A DNA stretch of 64,000 bases from Lachnoclostridium sp. An131 (GTDB lineage: Bacteria > Bacillota > Clostridia > Lachnospirales > Lachnospiraceae). The position numbers and the translations under genes were made by a program. Positions 34,163 to 42,676 of this stretch are shown here, piece after piece. The first letter of the stretch is position 1. Every line of letters starts with the position of its first letter. The stretch lies in assembly GCF_002160825.1 (NCBI RefSeq), contig NZ_NFLI01000017.1, forward strand, positions 1-64,000, written 5' to 3'. Below the pieces are notes generated by a model. The model did no database searches and was not told the DNA's origin. It worked only from the letters and a program-made list of their open reading frames with translations.

Positions 34163-34780
34163 TCACTGCCCCATAATTTTCATCCAGCCCGCGGTATAGA
34201 ACTCCCGCAGTTCATCCAGATACTGCTCTGCTTCCTCAAGCGGCATCTCGTGTATGATCAATTCAAGGAACGCATTAAACATGCCTGTAATCAAAATATG
34301 CTCAAGTCTGGGATCTACCGGCTTTGAGGGAATTCCCAGCTTTTCCAGCACTGCCTGATAAGCATGGGTGGCTTTCGTCTCGACCTCTACCATCTCATCG
34401 ATCATTCCCGCAAACCGCGTCCCTTCCGCACAGCCAAGAAGCAGCTTCATCTCCTCCAGATTCTCATAGGCATAACGGAGCATCTCATACATACATTCCC
34501 CGCTGGTCTTTCCCATATGCTTTGGCTGTTCCTCGGGCGGCAGAGCCGCAAATTCCTCCTGGGCTTTTAAAAACAGCCCCATAAAGGTCCGGTACTGCTC
34601 CCCCGCCAGCGCCTCAAACAGCTCTTCCTTGCTGTCATAGTACCCATAGAAGGCGCCCGTCGTCACACCGGCAGTCTTTACAATATTCCGGAGAGACGCC
34701 GCCTGAAATCCCTTCTCGAGAAATTCCCTTTTCGCAGCGGCGTGGATCAGTTCCAATGTCGTCTGAGCCGTTTTCTGCAT
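34163..34780 (-). CDS. TetR-family repressor
   Basis: 205 residues. The N-terminal HTH is typical: AAKREFLEKGFQAASLRNIVKTAGVTTGAFYGYYDSKEELFEAL. The C-terminal 150 residues are helical and ligand-binding. It is the first gene of the tetR-ABC-ABC transcript and probably represses its own promoter, opening the exporter to a toxic ligand. Confidence 0.93.
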   Translation of the reverse strand: MQKTAQTTLELIHAAAKREFLEKGFQAASLRNIVKTAGVTTGAFYGYYDSKEELFEALAGEQYRTFMGLFLKAQEEFAALPPEEQPKHMGKTSGECMYEMLRYAYENLEEMKLLLGCAEGTRFAGMIDEMVEVETKATHAYQAVLEKLGIPSKPVDPRLEHILITGMFNAFLELIIHEMPLEEAEQYLDELREFYTAGWMKIMGQ

Positions 34781-34806
34781 CTGGCTCCTCCTTCTTTTCC
34801 GCGCTG

Positions 34807-34862
34807 TATAGCATTGTTATATAGCACTGTTACATTATACTTTCTTGCAAACCATCTGTCAA
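34807..34862 (-). promoter_or_regulatory. tetR promoter with operator-like direct repeats
   Basis: Minus strand TTGACA (34857-34862), 17 bases, TATAAT (34834-34839), a near-consensus promoter. Downstream, GCTATA occurs twice about 15 bases apart (34807-34826), placed for self-repression. Confidence 0.75.
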
Positions 34863-34890
34863 GCTTCCGGCAAAATTTTCTTTCTGTCTC

Positions 34891-34919
34891 TTGTTCTTTT
34901 TTCCTTCTGCGTCTATAAT
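34891..34919 (+). promoter_or_regulatory. fliB promoter
   Basis: TTGTTC (34891-34896), 17-base spacer, TATAAT (34914-34919), 60 bases before the fliB start. Confidence 0.7.
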
Positions 34920-34978
34920 GTTACTGCGCGTCTGCCGGAAGCACAGGGCAGAAAGCAAAAGAGAAAGAGGTGTGTGAC

Positions 34979-36130
34979 ATGCAGTATACCGTTCCCCATT
35001 ACTGGAATAAATTTCAATGCACCGGAGGCTCTTGTCCGGATACCTGCTGCGCCGGATGGCAGATCCAGATTGATCCGGCTTCCCTGAAAAAATACCGGAA
35101 CCAAAAGGGTCCCCTGGGGAGCCGCCTGCACAACGAGATCAACTGGAAAGAGGCTTGCTTCCGGCAGTACCATGGCCGCTGTGCCTTCTTAAATGAAGAA
35201 AATCTCTGTGATCTGTACCTGGAGGGCGGCGGAAAGAAGGCTTTCTGCCGGACATGCAGGACTTATCCCCGCCATATCGAAGAGTTCGAAGGTCTCAGGG
35301 AAATGTCCCTGTCTCTCTCCTGTCCCGCAGCCGCAAAGCTGATTCTGGAATGCCGCGAGCCTGTCCGCTTTCTCCATGGGGAAAACGACAGGACAGAAAA
35401 TTATTCGGAGTTTGACTTTTTCCTGTTCACCAAGCTGATGGACGTCCGCAGCCTGATATTCCGGATTCTTCAGGAACGGGAACGCCCTCTCCGCCTGCGG
35501 CTGGCTCTGGTTCTGGCCCTGACCCATGATTTTCAGCTTCTGATCCGGCGCGGACGGCTTTTTGAAACAGAAGCTCTGTTAAAGCGCTGCAGTTCACCGG
35601 AAATCTGGGAAGAGACAGAGCAGAAGCTGTGCCTGCGGCTGAACAGCGCGAAAGTCTCCGGATCCTCTCTGGCGTCACAGGCGCTCCGCCGTCTCTTCTC
35701 CAGTTTGGAACAGATGGAGGTTCTGCGTCGGGACTGGCGGCAATACCGCAAAAAAGCTGAAAAAACTCTGATGCAGGAGACCTCTCCTTCGCCGGAACAG
35801 CTCGCACCTTTTCAGGCTCTGTTTTCCGAGACAGTCACCGAGCAGCTGATGATCTATTTTCTCTTTACCTATTTTGCCGGCGCCGTCTATGATGGAGATG
35901 CCTGGGGAAAGATGAAATTTTCCTTTGCTTCCATGGTTATGATTCGCGAGCTTTTCCGTGCCGAATGTCTGCAGGACCCTGATATCGTCACTGCAGAGAC
36001 CCTTCAGAAAACTGCCTGGCGATTTGCGCGGGAGCTGGAGCATTCCGATCAGAACAGAAATCTGCTGGAACAGAAATTAAAACAGGAACGCCTGTTTTCT
36101 CTGACGTCCCTGTTTTCCCTGCTTCCTTAA
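34979..36130 (+). CDS. fliB: Flagellin lysine-N-methylase-like protein
   Basis: 383 residues from MQYTVPHYWNKFQC; GAAAGAGG lies 8 bases before the ATG. The Cys-rich N-terminal block (CTGGSCPDTCCAGWQI, CAFLNEENLCDLY, FCRTCRTYPRHIE) is the signature of FliB, which methylates flagellin lysines and is thought to bind an iron-sulfur cluster. The C-terminal 230 residues are helical. No flagellin or other flagellar gene is in the window, so the target is not shown by context. Confidence 0.85.
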   Translation: MQYTVPHYWNKFQCTGGSCPDTCCAGWQIQIDPASLKKYRNQKGPLGSRLHNEINWKEACFRQYHGRCAFLNEENLCDLYLEGGGKKAFCRTCRTYPRHIEEFEGLREMSLSLSCPAAAKLILECREPVRFLHGENDRTENYSEFDFFLFTKLMDVRSLIFRILQERERPLRLRLALVLALTHDFQLLIRRGRLFETEALLKRCSSPEIWEETEQKLCLRLNSAKVSGSSLASQALRRLFSSLEQMEVLRRDWRQYRKKAEKTLMQETSPSPEQLAPFQALFSETVTEQLMIYFLFTYFAGAVYDGDAWGKMKFSFASMVMIRELFRAECLQDPDIVTAETLQKTAWRFARELEHSDQNRNLLEQKLKQERLFSLTSLFSLLP

Positions 36131-36196
36131 GATCGCTTTCTCAGATTCCTGCCCTTGCTTCTTAAGCTTTTGCCCCTGCGTCTTTGCTGCGGACGG

Positions 36197-36775
36197 TCAC
36201 TTTCTTTTTTCACCTTTCAGGATCCCGATATTGTGCTTTGCGTACAGGATCAGAGATATGACGATCATCAGGGAGCAGGCCCCAATCATCAGATCCGATA
36301 CCAGCACCGGAACCTCATACCAGAACACATGAACAATCATGGCTGCATAAAGCAGCACAGTCGCCGCCTTTCCGTGCCAGTCTGCCCCGAACACGCTTCC
36401 TGTTTTGCGGATAATCATAATTCCCGAGATTCCCATGAAGCCTTCCTTCACAATCATCAGCACAAGAGGAAGTATCATCAGCGGAAACCGGGTGCACAGA
36501 CAGAACAGCATGGCTGCCTGGGTCAGCTTGTCGGCAACCGGATCAAGCACCTTTCCCAGATCGCTGATCATATGGAAATGCCGCGCGATAAAACCGTCCG
36601 CCAGATCGGTCGCCCCGGACAGAATCAGGACAATTCCCGCCCACAGATAATTTTTCTCCCCAATATACAGCCAGATGATCACCGGGATCAGGCAGAGACG
36701 GAAAAAAGACAGAATATTGGGGATCGTAACGATTTTCTTCTGAGTACTGTTCGTGTTGTTTGTTTCAGGATGCAT
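36197..36775 (-). CDS. pgsA: CDP-alcohol phosphatidyltransferase (PgsA-like)
   Basis: 192 residues, several membrane segments. The CDP-alcohol motif is present as DLADGFIARHFHMISDLGKV and LDPVADK. Likely makes phosphatidylglycerophosphate from CDP-diacylglycerol in the cytoplasmic membrane, though other head-group acceptors are possible in this family. The first ATG at 36775 fits; the gene stands alone, convergent with fliB. Confidence 0.88.
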   Translation of the reverse strand: MHPETNNTNSTQKKIVTIPNILSFFRLCLIPVIIWLYIGEKNYLWAGIVLILSGATDLADGFIARHFHMISDLGKVLDPVADKLTQAAMLFCLCTRFPLMILPLVLMIVKEGFMGISGIMIIRKTGSVFGADWHGKAATVLLYAAMIVHVFWYEVPVLVSDLMIGACSLMIVISLILYAKHNIGILKGEKRK

Positions 36776-36916
36776 CAGTTTTCTCCTTTGGTTTCTCCTT
36801 TATCGTAATCCTTTGCCAGCTGTCCGCCGCATCATACATGCCTGTGGCCCGGCAGTCTCAGTATTTCCAGCCGCCTGAGAATCCCGGCTTCATCCTTCCT
36901 CCTTCAGAGAGCCCCT

Positions 36917-36960
36917 ATAAAATCAGATACCCCGCAGCACATACTGCAGGGTATCTGGTT
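36917..36960 (-). terminator. Terminator of the acetogenesis cluster
   Basis: CAGATACCCTGCAG pairs with CTGCGGGGTATCTG around TATGTG on the minus strand, then ATTTTAT. It ends transcription after the distal acsB copy. Confidence 0.88.
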
Positions 36961-36984
36961 TTCCATCATACAGCTTCGGCTGTC

Positions 36985-39120
36985 TTACATAATCGGATCC
37001 AGTCCAAGTACCGGATGGTTCTTCTCGGTCAGGAATGCCATCAGTGCCTCTTCATCGGTCGCAATGGTCTCATCCGCGATCATATCTGTGAAGTTGTCGA
37101 TGCCATATTTCTCCTTGGCCGCCTTGTTCAGTCTCTCAGCCACATCGTCCTTCAGCTCCTTGGGCATCCATACGATACGCTCAAAGCCGCCCTCAGCGCT
37201 CATGAACTTCTTGGAGGCAATGAAATGACGTCCATGTCCCATGAAGCCCGGTGTCTGCACGCCGCCGCCTGTCATGCTGGCCAGCTCTCCGAAGGTCATT
37301 CCGAGAGGAGTCATGCCTGCATACTCACGGTTCGCGATGATAACGCCGTTGGAGAAGGGCTCGATGCCGCAGATACATTCGAAGCATCCGCAGGAGGTCA
37401 TCGGGTCTTCCATGATGGAGTACAGGGTTACACGGGACAGAGCGCCGTGGGTCGCCTCTTCCACCATACGGTTTACATCCGGGTAGATACCCTTTACTTC
37501 ATCCTCGCAGCCTTCCTTGGAAATCGGCTGGCAGGGGCCTTCCGGATTCAGCTCCTTGGTCGCCTTGGCATCCAGCCAGGATACGGCGCCGCAGAGTCCC
37601 AGACGCTCCGGAGTCACCACGCAGCAGTGAGACGGAGCGAAGGACTGGCAGAGCGTACAGGTATAGAACTTGTCTACACTCTCGTCAGTCAGAGTCTCCA
37701 GACGCTCGTCTCTTGCAGCGTAAGCCGGCATAGCCTTCGTCTCCAGAATCTCCTGTACCTTCTCGGTATCTGTTACAATTTCGATCTCACATTTATCTAC
37801 AACGATATCGAACTCGTCCATGATCATCACATAGAGAACCTCTGCGAAATCTTTCAGACGGAGTCCCTTTTCATAAGCGTCCTTGCTGACACGGACACGA
37901 ATCTGGTTTCTCTGTCCGGTGTGCATTACGCCTTCCATGTAGTTGTACCATGCATGGATCTTACGCTCGATAACCGGCTCAAAATCGGACTGCATCTTCG
38001 CTCCCGCTACCTTGATATAGGTCGCCAGCGCAAAGGTCTGTCCCTGCTCCAGCTCGTCCAGATCCTTTCCAACAATCGTAATCTTATGATCCTCGATCTC
38101 GTCTGCGGAAACGGTCTCTACCAGCTCACAGGTGGGTGCCTTATGGGAGCTGAACTCTACCTGCATATCGCCTCTACGGATCACCTCGCCCTCAAATGCG
38201 GAAGCGAAGGCTACCGGAATCGCAATCTCCGTTACCTTAATCTTGATATTACGCAGCTCCAGTGATTTCTTTACCGTCATGGAATGATCGGTCACAGACT
38301 CCAGTGCGCCCGGAACCTGGTTCTCTCCCAGATCCACGTCTACAACAACCGGGAAGCCAAGGGCGATAGCGCCTGCTCCTGCGGAAACTACGACCTCGTT
38401 CAGAGCGCCGAAGGTATTTACAAAGGCAGGAACCCTTTCCTTCGTGTACTTCAGAAGTCCCGGCAGATCGCCCGGCGTCTGATTGCCGAAGATCAGGGCT
38501 GCACGGACAGCTACGGTCACTACATGGATGACAGAGGTTACGTCATGTCCCAGCGGAATTACACGGAAATCCAGACCCAGCTTTACGCCGCCTTCTGCAC
38601 ACTGCTCAATGACATCGCCTACCATAAAGGTCATGATACCCTTGCTCTGGTAATCCTTTACTACGTTTACCACATCCTCGGCATTGTCAGCCTTGCCAAG
38701 CACTACGGCTACGCCCGGGATATCACCTGTTACCAGCGGTACGCCCAGAGAACGGATGATCGGGTCCGGCACAAAGCCGATTCCGCTTTCATCAGCATAG
38801 GGATCTGCATTGTCCACATACTTCAGAGCTTCCAGAATCTCTGCTCCCACTGCTGTGGCAAGTCCTGCGTTCAGAGCCTCTCCCAAATCCTCTTTGTTGG
38901 TAATCAGGCTCTTCAGAACGCCCACGCATGCGGGCAGATCGCCAAGCTTCGTCACCTTAACGCCCGTCGCCGCGTAAATCGTCGGCAGGAAATACGCCGT
39001 ATCCGGCATCGCTACCTTTTTGTCTTCTCCGTATTTCGCAATCGCTTCGTTCACAGCGTTTTCTGTGAGTCCTGCCACTGCATTGGAGCCGCCGTAAATC
39101 AAATCAGTTAACACGCTCAT
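36985..39120 (-). CDS. acsB: CO-methylating acetyl-CoA synthase, distal copy (acsB1)
   Basis: 711 residues. It keeps all A-cluster ligands: four Cys for the [4Fe-4S] cluster in CTLCQSFAPSHC...RLGLCG and the Cys-Gly-Cys for the distal nickel in SCGCFECICG. Domain 1 (about 1-310) has the CODH-facing Rossmann fold. It joins methyl from the corrinoid protein, CO and CoA into acetyl-CoA. A second, clearly similar but not identical copy lies at 42677-44800. This copy has its own promoter at 39159-39187 behind a terminator, so its expression can differ. The region around 275-300 (GENQVPGALESVTD) differs most from the other copy. Confidence 0.96.
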   Translation of the reverse strand: MSVLTDLIYGGSNAVAGLTENAVNEAIAKYGEDKKVAMPDTAYFLPTIYAATGVKVTKLGDLPACVGVLKSLITNKEDLGEALNAGLATAVGAEILEALKYVDNADPYADESGIGFVPDPIIRSLGVPLVTGDIPGVAVVLGKADNAEDVVNVVKDYQSKGIMTFMVGDVIEQCAEGGVKLGLDFRVIPLGHDVTSVIHVVTVAVRAALIFGNQTPGDLPGLLKYTKERVPAFVNTFGALNEVVVSAGAGAIALGFPVVVDVDLGENQVPGALESVTDHSMTVKKSLELRNIKIKVTEIAIPVAFASAFEGEVIRRGDMQVEFSSHKAPTCELVETVSADEIEDHKITIVGKDLDELEQGQTFALATYIKVAGAKMQSDFEPVIERKIHAWYNYMEGVMHTGQRNQIRVRVSKDAYEKGLRLKDFAEVLYVMIMDEFDIVVDKCEIEIVTDTEKVQEILETKAMPAYAARDERLETLTDESVDKFYTCTLCQSFAPSHCCVVTPERLGLCGAVSWLDAKATKELNPEGPCQPISKEGCEDEVKGIYPDVNRMVEEATHGALSRVTLYSIMEDPMTSCGCFECICGIEPFSNGVIIANREYAGMTPLGMTFGELASMTGGGVQTPGFMGHGRHFIASKKFMSAEGGFERIVWMPKELKDDVAERLNKAAKEKYGIDNFTDMIADETIATDEEALMAFLTEKNHPVLGLDPIM

Positions 39121-39158
39121 AGTCAGGTCCTCCTTGGATTTTTATCCTTATTGTCTAA

Positions 39159-39187
39159 ATTTTATCACTCGTGTACAAGGAAGTCAA
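39159..39187 (-). promoter_or_regulatory. Own promoter of the distal acsB copy
   Basis: Minus strand TTGACT (39182-39187), 17-base spacer, TAAAAT (39159-39164), 39 bases before the acsB1 start. Just upstream, AACCCC/GGGGTT arms form a small dyad at 39188-39206. Confidence 0.78.
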
Positions 39188-39248
39188 TAACCCCGGCAGG
39201 GGGTTTTGTAAAAAACGCACAAACGCGACAGACGGATTCAGGGCATAC

Positions 39249-39306
39249 AAAAACGCCCTGTTCCGTGAACCGGGCCTTGAAAGCCTTTGCTCTCGGAAAG
39301 GGCGTT
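39249..39306 (-). terminator. Terminator between acsE and acsB1
   Basis: On the minus strand AACGCCCTTTCCG pairs with CGGAACAGGGCGTT across an imperfect inner stem, followed by TTTTTG. It closes the upstream acs transcript. Confidence 0.72.
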
Positions 39307-39347
39307 ATTGATTTATGGATGATTCTGCACTGCTGTTATTCTGCAGA

Positions 39348-40136
39348 TTAGATCTCCAGATAAGAGTCTGCGTACAGGTTGTTGTTCTTGATGATATCAC
39401 AGGACTTGATGGTCTCCATCAGACGCAGATCGCAGGGATTTACGATAGCGGAGGTCAGTCCGTTCATCATAGCCATAGCTACCATTGCGGAGTCCATGAT
39501 CGGACGGATGTGCTTCGGCATTCCGTTGGAGTTGTTGGAAAGTCCGCCTGTGCTCTGCATGCCCATATCGGAGATCATCTTGATGAACTCCAGAACCTGC
39601 ATCTGCTTGTCCTGCATTCCCTTGATAACCAGGAACAGCGGGTCAAACCACATATCCTCTTCTACGTTCATGCCATGCTCCATACCACGCTCCATCATGG
39701 TCTGCATGTACATCATACGCTCGTCGTTGTCCTTGGCGATTCCTTCGCCGTTGCAGAGAGCGATTACGATCGCGTCGTTGGCAGCTGCCAGATCGATGTA
39801 CTCGATTCTTCCTGCAGCGTCAGCGGAGTTTACGATCGGTTTTCCCTTGGAACGGTTGTAAACAGAGATACCAGCCTCGATAGCTGCCTTGTTGGAGGTA
39901 TCCAGAGCCAGCGGAACATTGTCGAAGTTGCTCTGCAGCAGCTCAACAGCCCACTTCATCAGCTCCGGTCCGTCATTCTCTGCCGGTCCGATGTTTACAT
40001 CCAGATAGGTAGCGCCTGCGTCAAGCTGCTCCTTTGCTCTTTTCAGGATCGGCTCCGGATCTCTTCCGGAAAATGCACGGTTAATTGCCGGTGCAGTAGT
40101 GGAGAGTCTCTCTCCGATTACAATGAATTTTGACAT
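39348..40136 (-). CDS. acsE: Methyltetrahydrofolate:corrinoid/iron-sulfur protein methyltransferase
   Basis: 262 residues, the normal AcsE length. DHPS-like TIM barrel with the pterin-binding blocks ATYLDVNIGPAENDG and NVPLALDTSN, and NSADAAGRIEYIDLAA. It transfers the methyl group from 5-methyl-THF to the cobalamin of AcsC/AcsD. It lies downstream of acsC and before the internal terminator. AAAGGAG precedes the ATG. Confidence 0.96.
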   Translation of the reverse strand: MSKFIVIGERLSTTAPAINRAFSGRDPEPILKRAKEQLDAGATYLDVNIGPAENDGPELMKWAVELLQSNFDNVPLALDTSNKAAIEAGISVYNRSKGKPIVNSADAAGRIEYIDLAAANDAIVIALCNGEGIAKDNDERMMYMQTMMERGMEHGMNVEEDMWFDPLFLVIKGMQDKQMQVLEFIKMISDMGMQSTGGLSNNSNGMPKHIRPIMDSAMVAMAMMNGLTSAIVNPCDLRLMETIKSCDIIKNNNLYADSYLEI

Positions 40137-40262
40137 AGTTCTTCTCCTTTATTCTGGCGGAGACAGACTGCCCAGGCGCTTCAGCAGAAATCAGAAAGCT
40201 TCAGGCCCGCATGGCTGCTCTGGCAGCCGCCCCGCATATTCACAAAACCTTGGCAGTCTGCT

Positions 40263-41621
40263 TTAGATCTCGCCGTTTGCCTGCATGTCCTTTAAGAACT
40301 TCACAAGCTGTACAGCCTCGTTGGGAGCTACGATTACTTCCCAGCCAGGAAGCTTCGCCTCGATGTCGCCCTTCAGTACGGCTACCTTTCCGGGGATGAT
40401 CAGCTTTCTGCACTTAACCTTGTCCTCTACGTTCTCCTGAATATACTTGGATACGGAAGTGGAGGAAAGCTTGCCGGCTGCCCATGCAGTCAGTACGGAA
40501 AGTCCGCCTGCGTCGCTGATGATCAGGTTGCAGGGAACGCCGGAACGCTCCAGCTCTCCGGATACTACGAAGTAGGTCAGAGCAAAGTCTACAGTGGTCA
40601 GACATACGGAATTCTCGTCTCCGCCGTTGATCGAATAGATGCCCGGCTCAACCTTCATGGGCTTCTGCGGGTCGGTGAATACGTTCTGACGCAGACCGTA
40701 AAGCGGAAGTGCCTGTGCGTAGCTCATGCCCTCCATTACCACGATGGAGCCGTATTTTACAGTGAACAGGGAAGCCAGGGCTGCCTGCATTCTGGAATCT
40801 CCGGCTGCCAGAGCTGCTGCGTTCACGATAGACGGATATCCGAAGGTACGGTTGGTATCCTTCAGAGCCGCGCGGCGGATCTGTACGGTGGTTGCGAAAG
40901 CATCCTTGATGGAAGCGGTTCCCACGTTCAGAACCAGGTTCTTGTTGCCCAGCTTCTCAACAGCCGCTACGGTATCGTACAGCTCGCCTATGTCTGCGCC
41001 GCGAACACCCAGAACCACGCCAGCCTCTGTAGCCAGCTTGCTCATTGCCTCGTAATTGGAAGCGTCAGCGCCGTCCAGGATCGGCTTCTTGTCCTTACAT
41101 ACATCGAGAGCAGCCTTTGCAGCGTCTACATCTGTACAATCCAGAACGAGGGTCTTGTCCGGAGCTTCGTCCATTACCTTCTTTACGAATGCGGCATAGC
41201 CTGCAGCGTCACAGCTTCCGCAGTATGTAAGATACAGCATCTCCACATGCATGCGCTCGCCGATACGGTCATAGTCTACCTTCTTCAGCTCTTCCAGCTT
41301 CGCGTCCATATTCTCGTCGCAGCAGGAAATCGCTGTCGCATATCTTGTCTTGCTTACGAAGGTCTTCTCATGACGATACAGAACGGTCTCGCCGCCCAGT
41401 GTATATTCAGCCTCGCCTGTTCCTACCTTGATGGTCTTCATAGGCGGTGCGGTTGCCTCAGACAGAGTAGCCAGCGCTTCCTCGGACATATGAGGACACT
41501 TGCTGATCTCTACGGCGCCCTGAGCTACCTTCATGGCGAATGCCATACAGGTCGGGCTGCCGCACTCCTTACAGTTTGTCTTCGGTGTTAATTTAAAGAT
41601 ATCCAAGCCTTTCAATGCCAT
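40263..41621 (-). CDS. acsC: Corrinoid/iron-sulfur protein large subunit
   Basis: 452 residues. The N-terminal [4Fe-4S] domain has TNCKECGSPTCMAF and a fourth Cys in KCPHMSE; the cluster reactivates the corrinoid when Co(II) forms. A TIM-barrel domain and the C-terminal cobalamin-binding domain (IISDAGGLSVLTAWAAG) follow. It starts 24 bases after the acsD stop. Its heterodimer with AcsD carries the methyl group from AcsE to AcsB. Confidence 0.96.
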   Translation of the reverse strand: MALKGLDIFKLTPKTNCKECGSPTCMAFAMKVAQGAVEISKCPHMSEEALATLSEATAPPMKTIKVGTGEAEYTLGGETVLYRHEKTFVSKTRYATAISCCDENMDAKLEELKKVDYDRIGERMHVEMLYLTYCGSCDAAGYAAFVKKVMDEAPDKTLVLDCTDVDAAKAALDVCKDKKPILDGADASNYEAMSKLATEAGVVLGVRGADIGELYDTVAAVEKLGNKNLVLNVGTASIKDAFATTVQIRRAALKDTNRTFGYPSIVNAAALAAGDSRMQAALASLFTVKYGSIVVMEGMSYAQALPLYGLRQNVFTDPQKPMKVEPGIYSINGGDENSVCLTTVDFALTYFVVSGELERSGVPCNLIISDAGGLSVLTAWAAGKLSSTSVSKYIQENVEDKVKCRKLIIPGKVAVLKGDIEAKLPGWEVIVAPNEAVQLVKFLKDMQANGEI

Positions 41622-41645
41622 GGTAATTTCTCCTCCTTCCCTCGA

Positions 41646-42587
41646 TTAAACCAGTTCTTTGATTAATTTTGAAATCGTTGCAACCGAGGCCGGATGTTTC
41701 AAAATTACTGCATTGGAACCGGATGCAAGCACTGCTGCGGCTGTCTCGATCTCCATGTCGATGCCACGCTCTTCCTGGGAGCCCCACTCCGGCATGTCTG
41801 CCTCAGAAGCCATAGCCTCTTTTACATTCCATGCCTCGTCAGCTACCGGGGTGATGATCGGCATCTGAAGCTGTACGTCGCCCTGGGAAAGAGCTGCTGC
41901 CTTTACACGGTCCATGGTGGATACCACGTACTCGAAGCCGTATCCGGCTGCCGCGGAGCCTACGTTCATCACTACGTTTGCCGGATCCACGCCCAGCTGT
42001 CCGATCAGAACGTTCAGCTGCTTTGCAAGGTTGATATCTACTGCGGACTCAGCGCCTACCTTCTGATTGTAAGCAAGGCCGGCTGCTGCTGCAACACCCT
42101 TGTAGTTCTCTTCTCTTGCGGACATGATCAGTACGTTCTTGCCCTGCAGAGCCTCTGCTACCTTTGCGAACAGCTCAGCATCCTTCTCTACATTCTTACA
42201 TCCTTCAATTACAAGCGGAGCGGTGATGGCGTCGCCTACTTCCTTTGCGATAGCCACACACTCCTCAACGGAACGGTTCTCACCGTTGGGATCTGCGCCT
42301 TCGAAACGAAGCACAACGAAATCTGCTCCCGGCATCTCCTCTGCCTTCTTTGCAATCTCTGCAAAGCTTGAAGCGCCTGCGTAGTATTCCTTCACTCCAG
42401 CGGGCTCATTCTCCAGGCCCATGTCTGTGATCATAACACCAATCTTCGGCGCATTCTCAATCGGCGCATCGAATGTGTAGAAAGGCATCACATTCTCTCC
42501 GCCGAGCTTCACTGCCTTATCTCCGGTTCCGATTTCCACGGTACGGATGGCAGCATTGAACTTTCCTGATTTTCCAGTAAACGGCAT
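41646..42587 (-). CDS. acsD: Corrinoid/iron-sulfur protein small subunit
   Basis: 313 residues, standard length, starting MPFTGKSGKFNAAIRTV. TIM-barrel protein that with AcsC holds the corrinoid between the two subunits. Typical blocks are YTFDAPIENAPKIGVMI, VVLRFEGADPNGENRS and DPANVVMNVGSAAAGYGFEY. AGGAGG lies before the ATG. It sits between acsB2 and acsC. Confidence 0.96.
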   Translation of the reverse strand: MPFTGKSGKFNAAIRTVEIGTGDKAVKLGGENVMPFYTFDAPIENAPKIGVMITDMGLENEPAGVKEYYAGASSFAEIAKKAEEMPGADFVVLRFEGADPNGENRSVEECVAIAKEVGDAITAPLVIEGCKNVEKDAELFAKVAEALQGKNVLIMSAREENYKGVAAAAGLAYNQKVGAESAVDINLAKQLNVLIGQLGVDPANVVMNVGSAAAGYGFEYVVSTMDRVKAAALSQGDVQLQMPIITPVADEAWNVKEAMASEADMPEWGSQEERGIDMEIETAAAVLASGSNAVILKHPASVATISKLIKELV

Positions 42588-42622
42588 TTGTCAATTACCT
42601 CCTTATTCTTTAACATGGCCTT

Positions 42623-42650
42623 ACGCACAGACTCCTCTCTGCCTGTGCGC
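42623..42650 (-). other. Intergenic hairpin between acsB2 and acsD
   Basis: GCGCACAG and CTGTGCGT form an 8-bp stem (one G-U) with a 12-base loop, without a U-tract. It may mark RNA processing or protect the acsDCE segment; not a terminator by its features. Confidence 0.4.
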
Positions 42651-42676
42651 AAAGCCAAATATTATCTAATATTATA

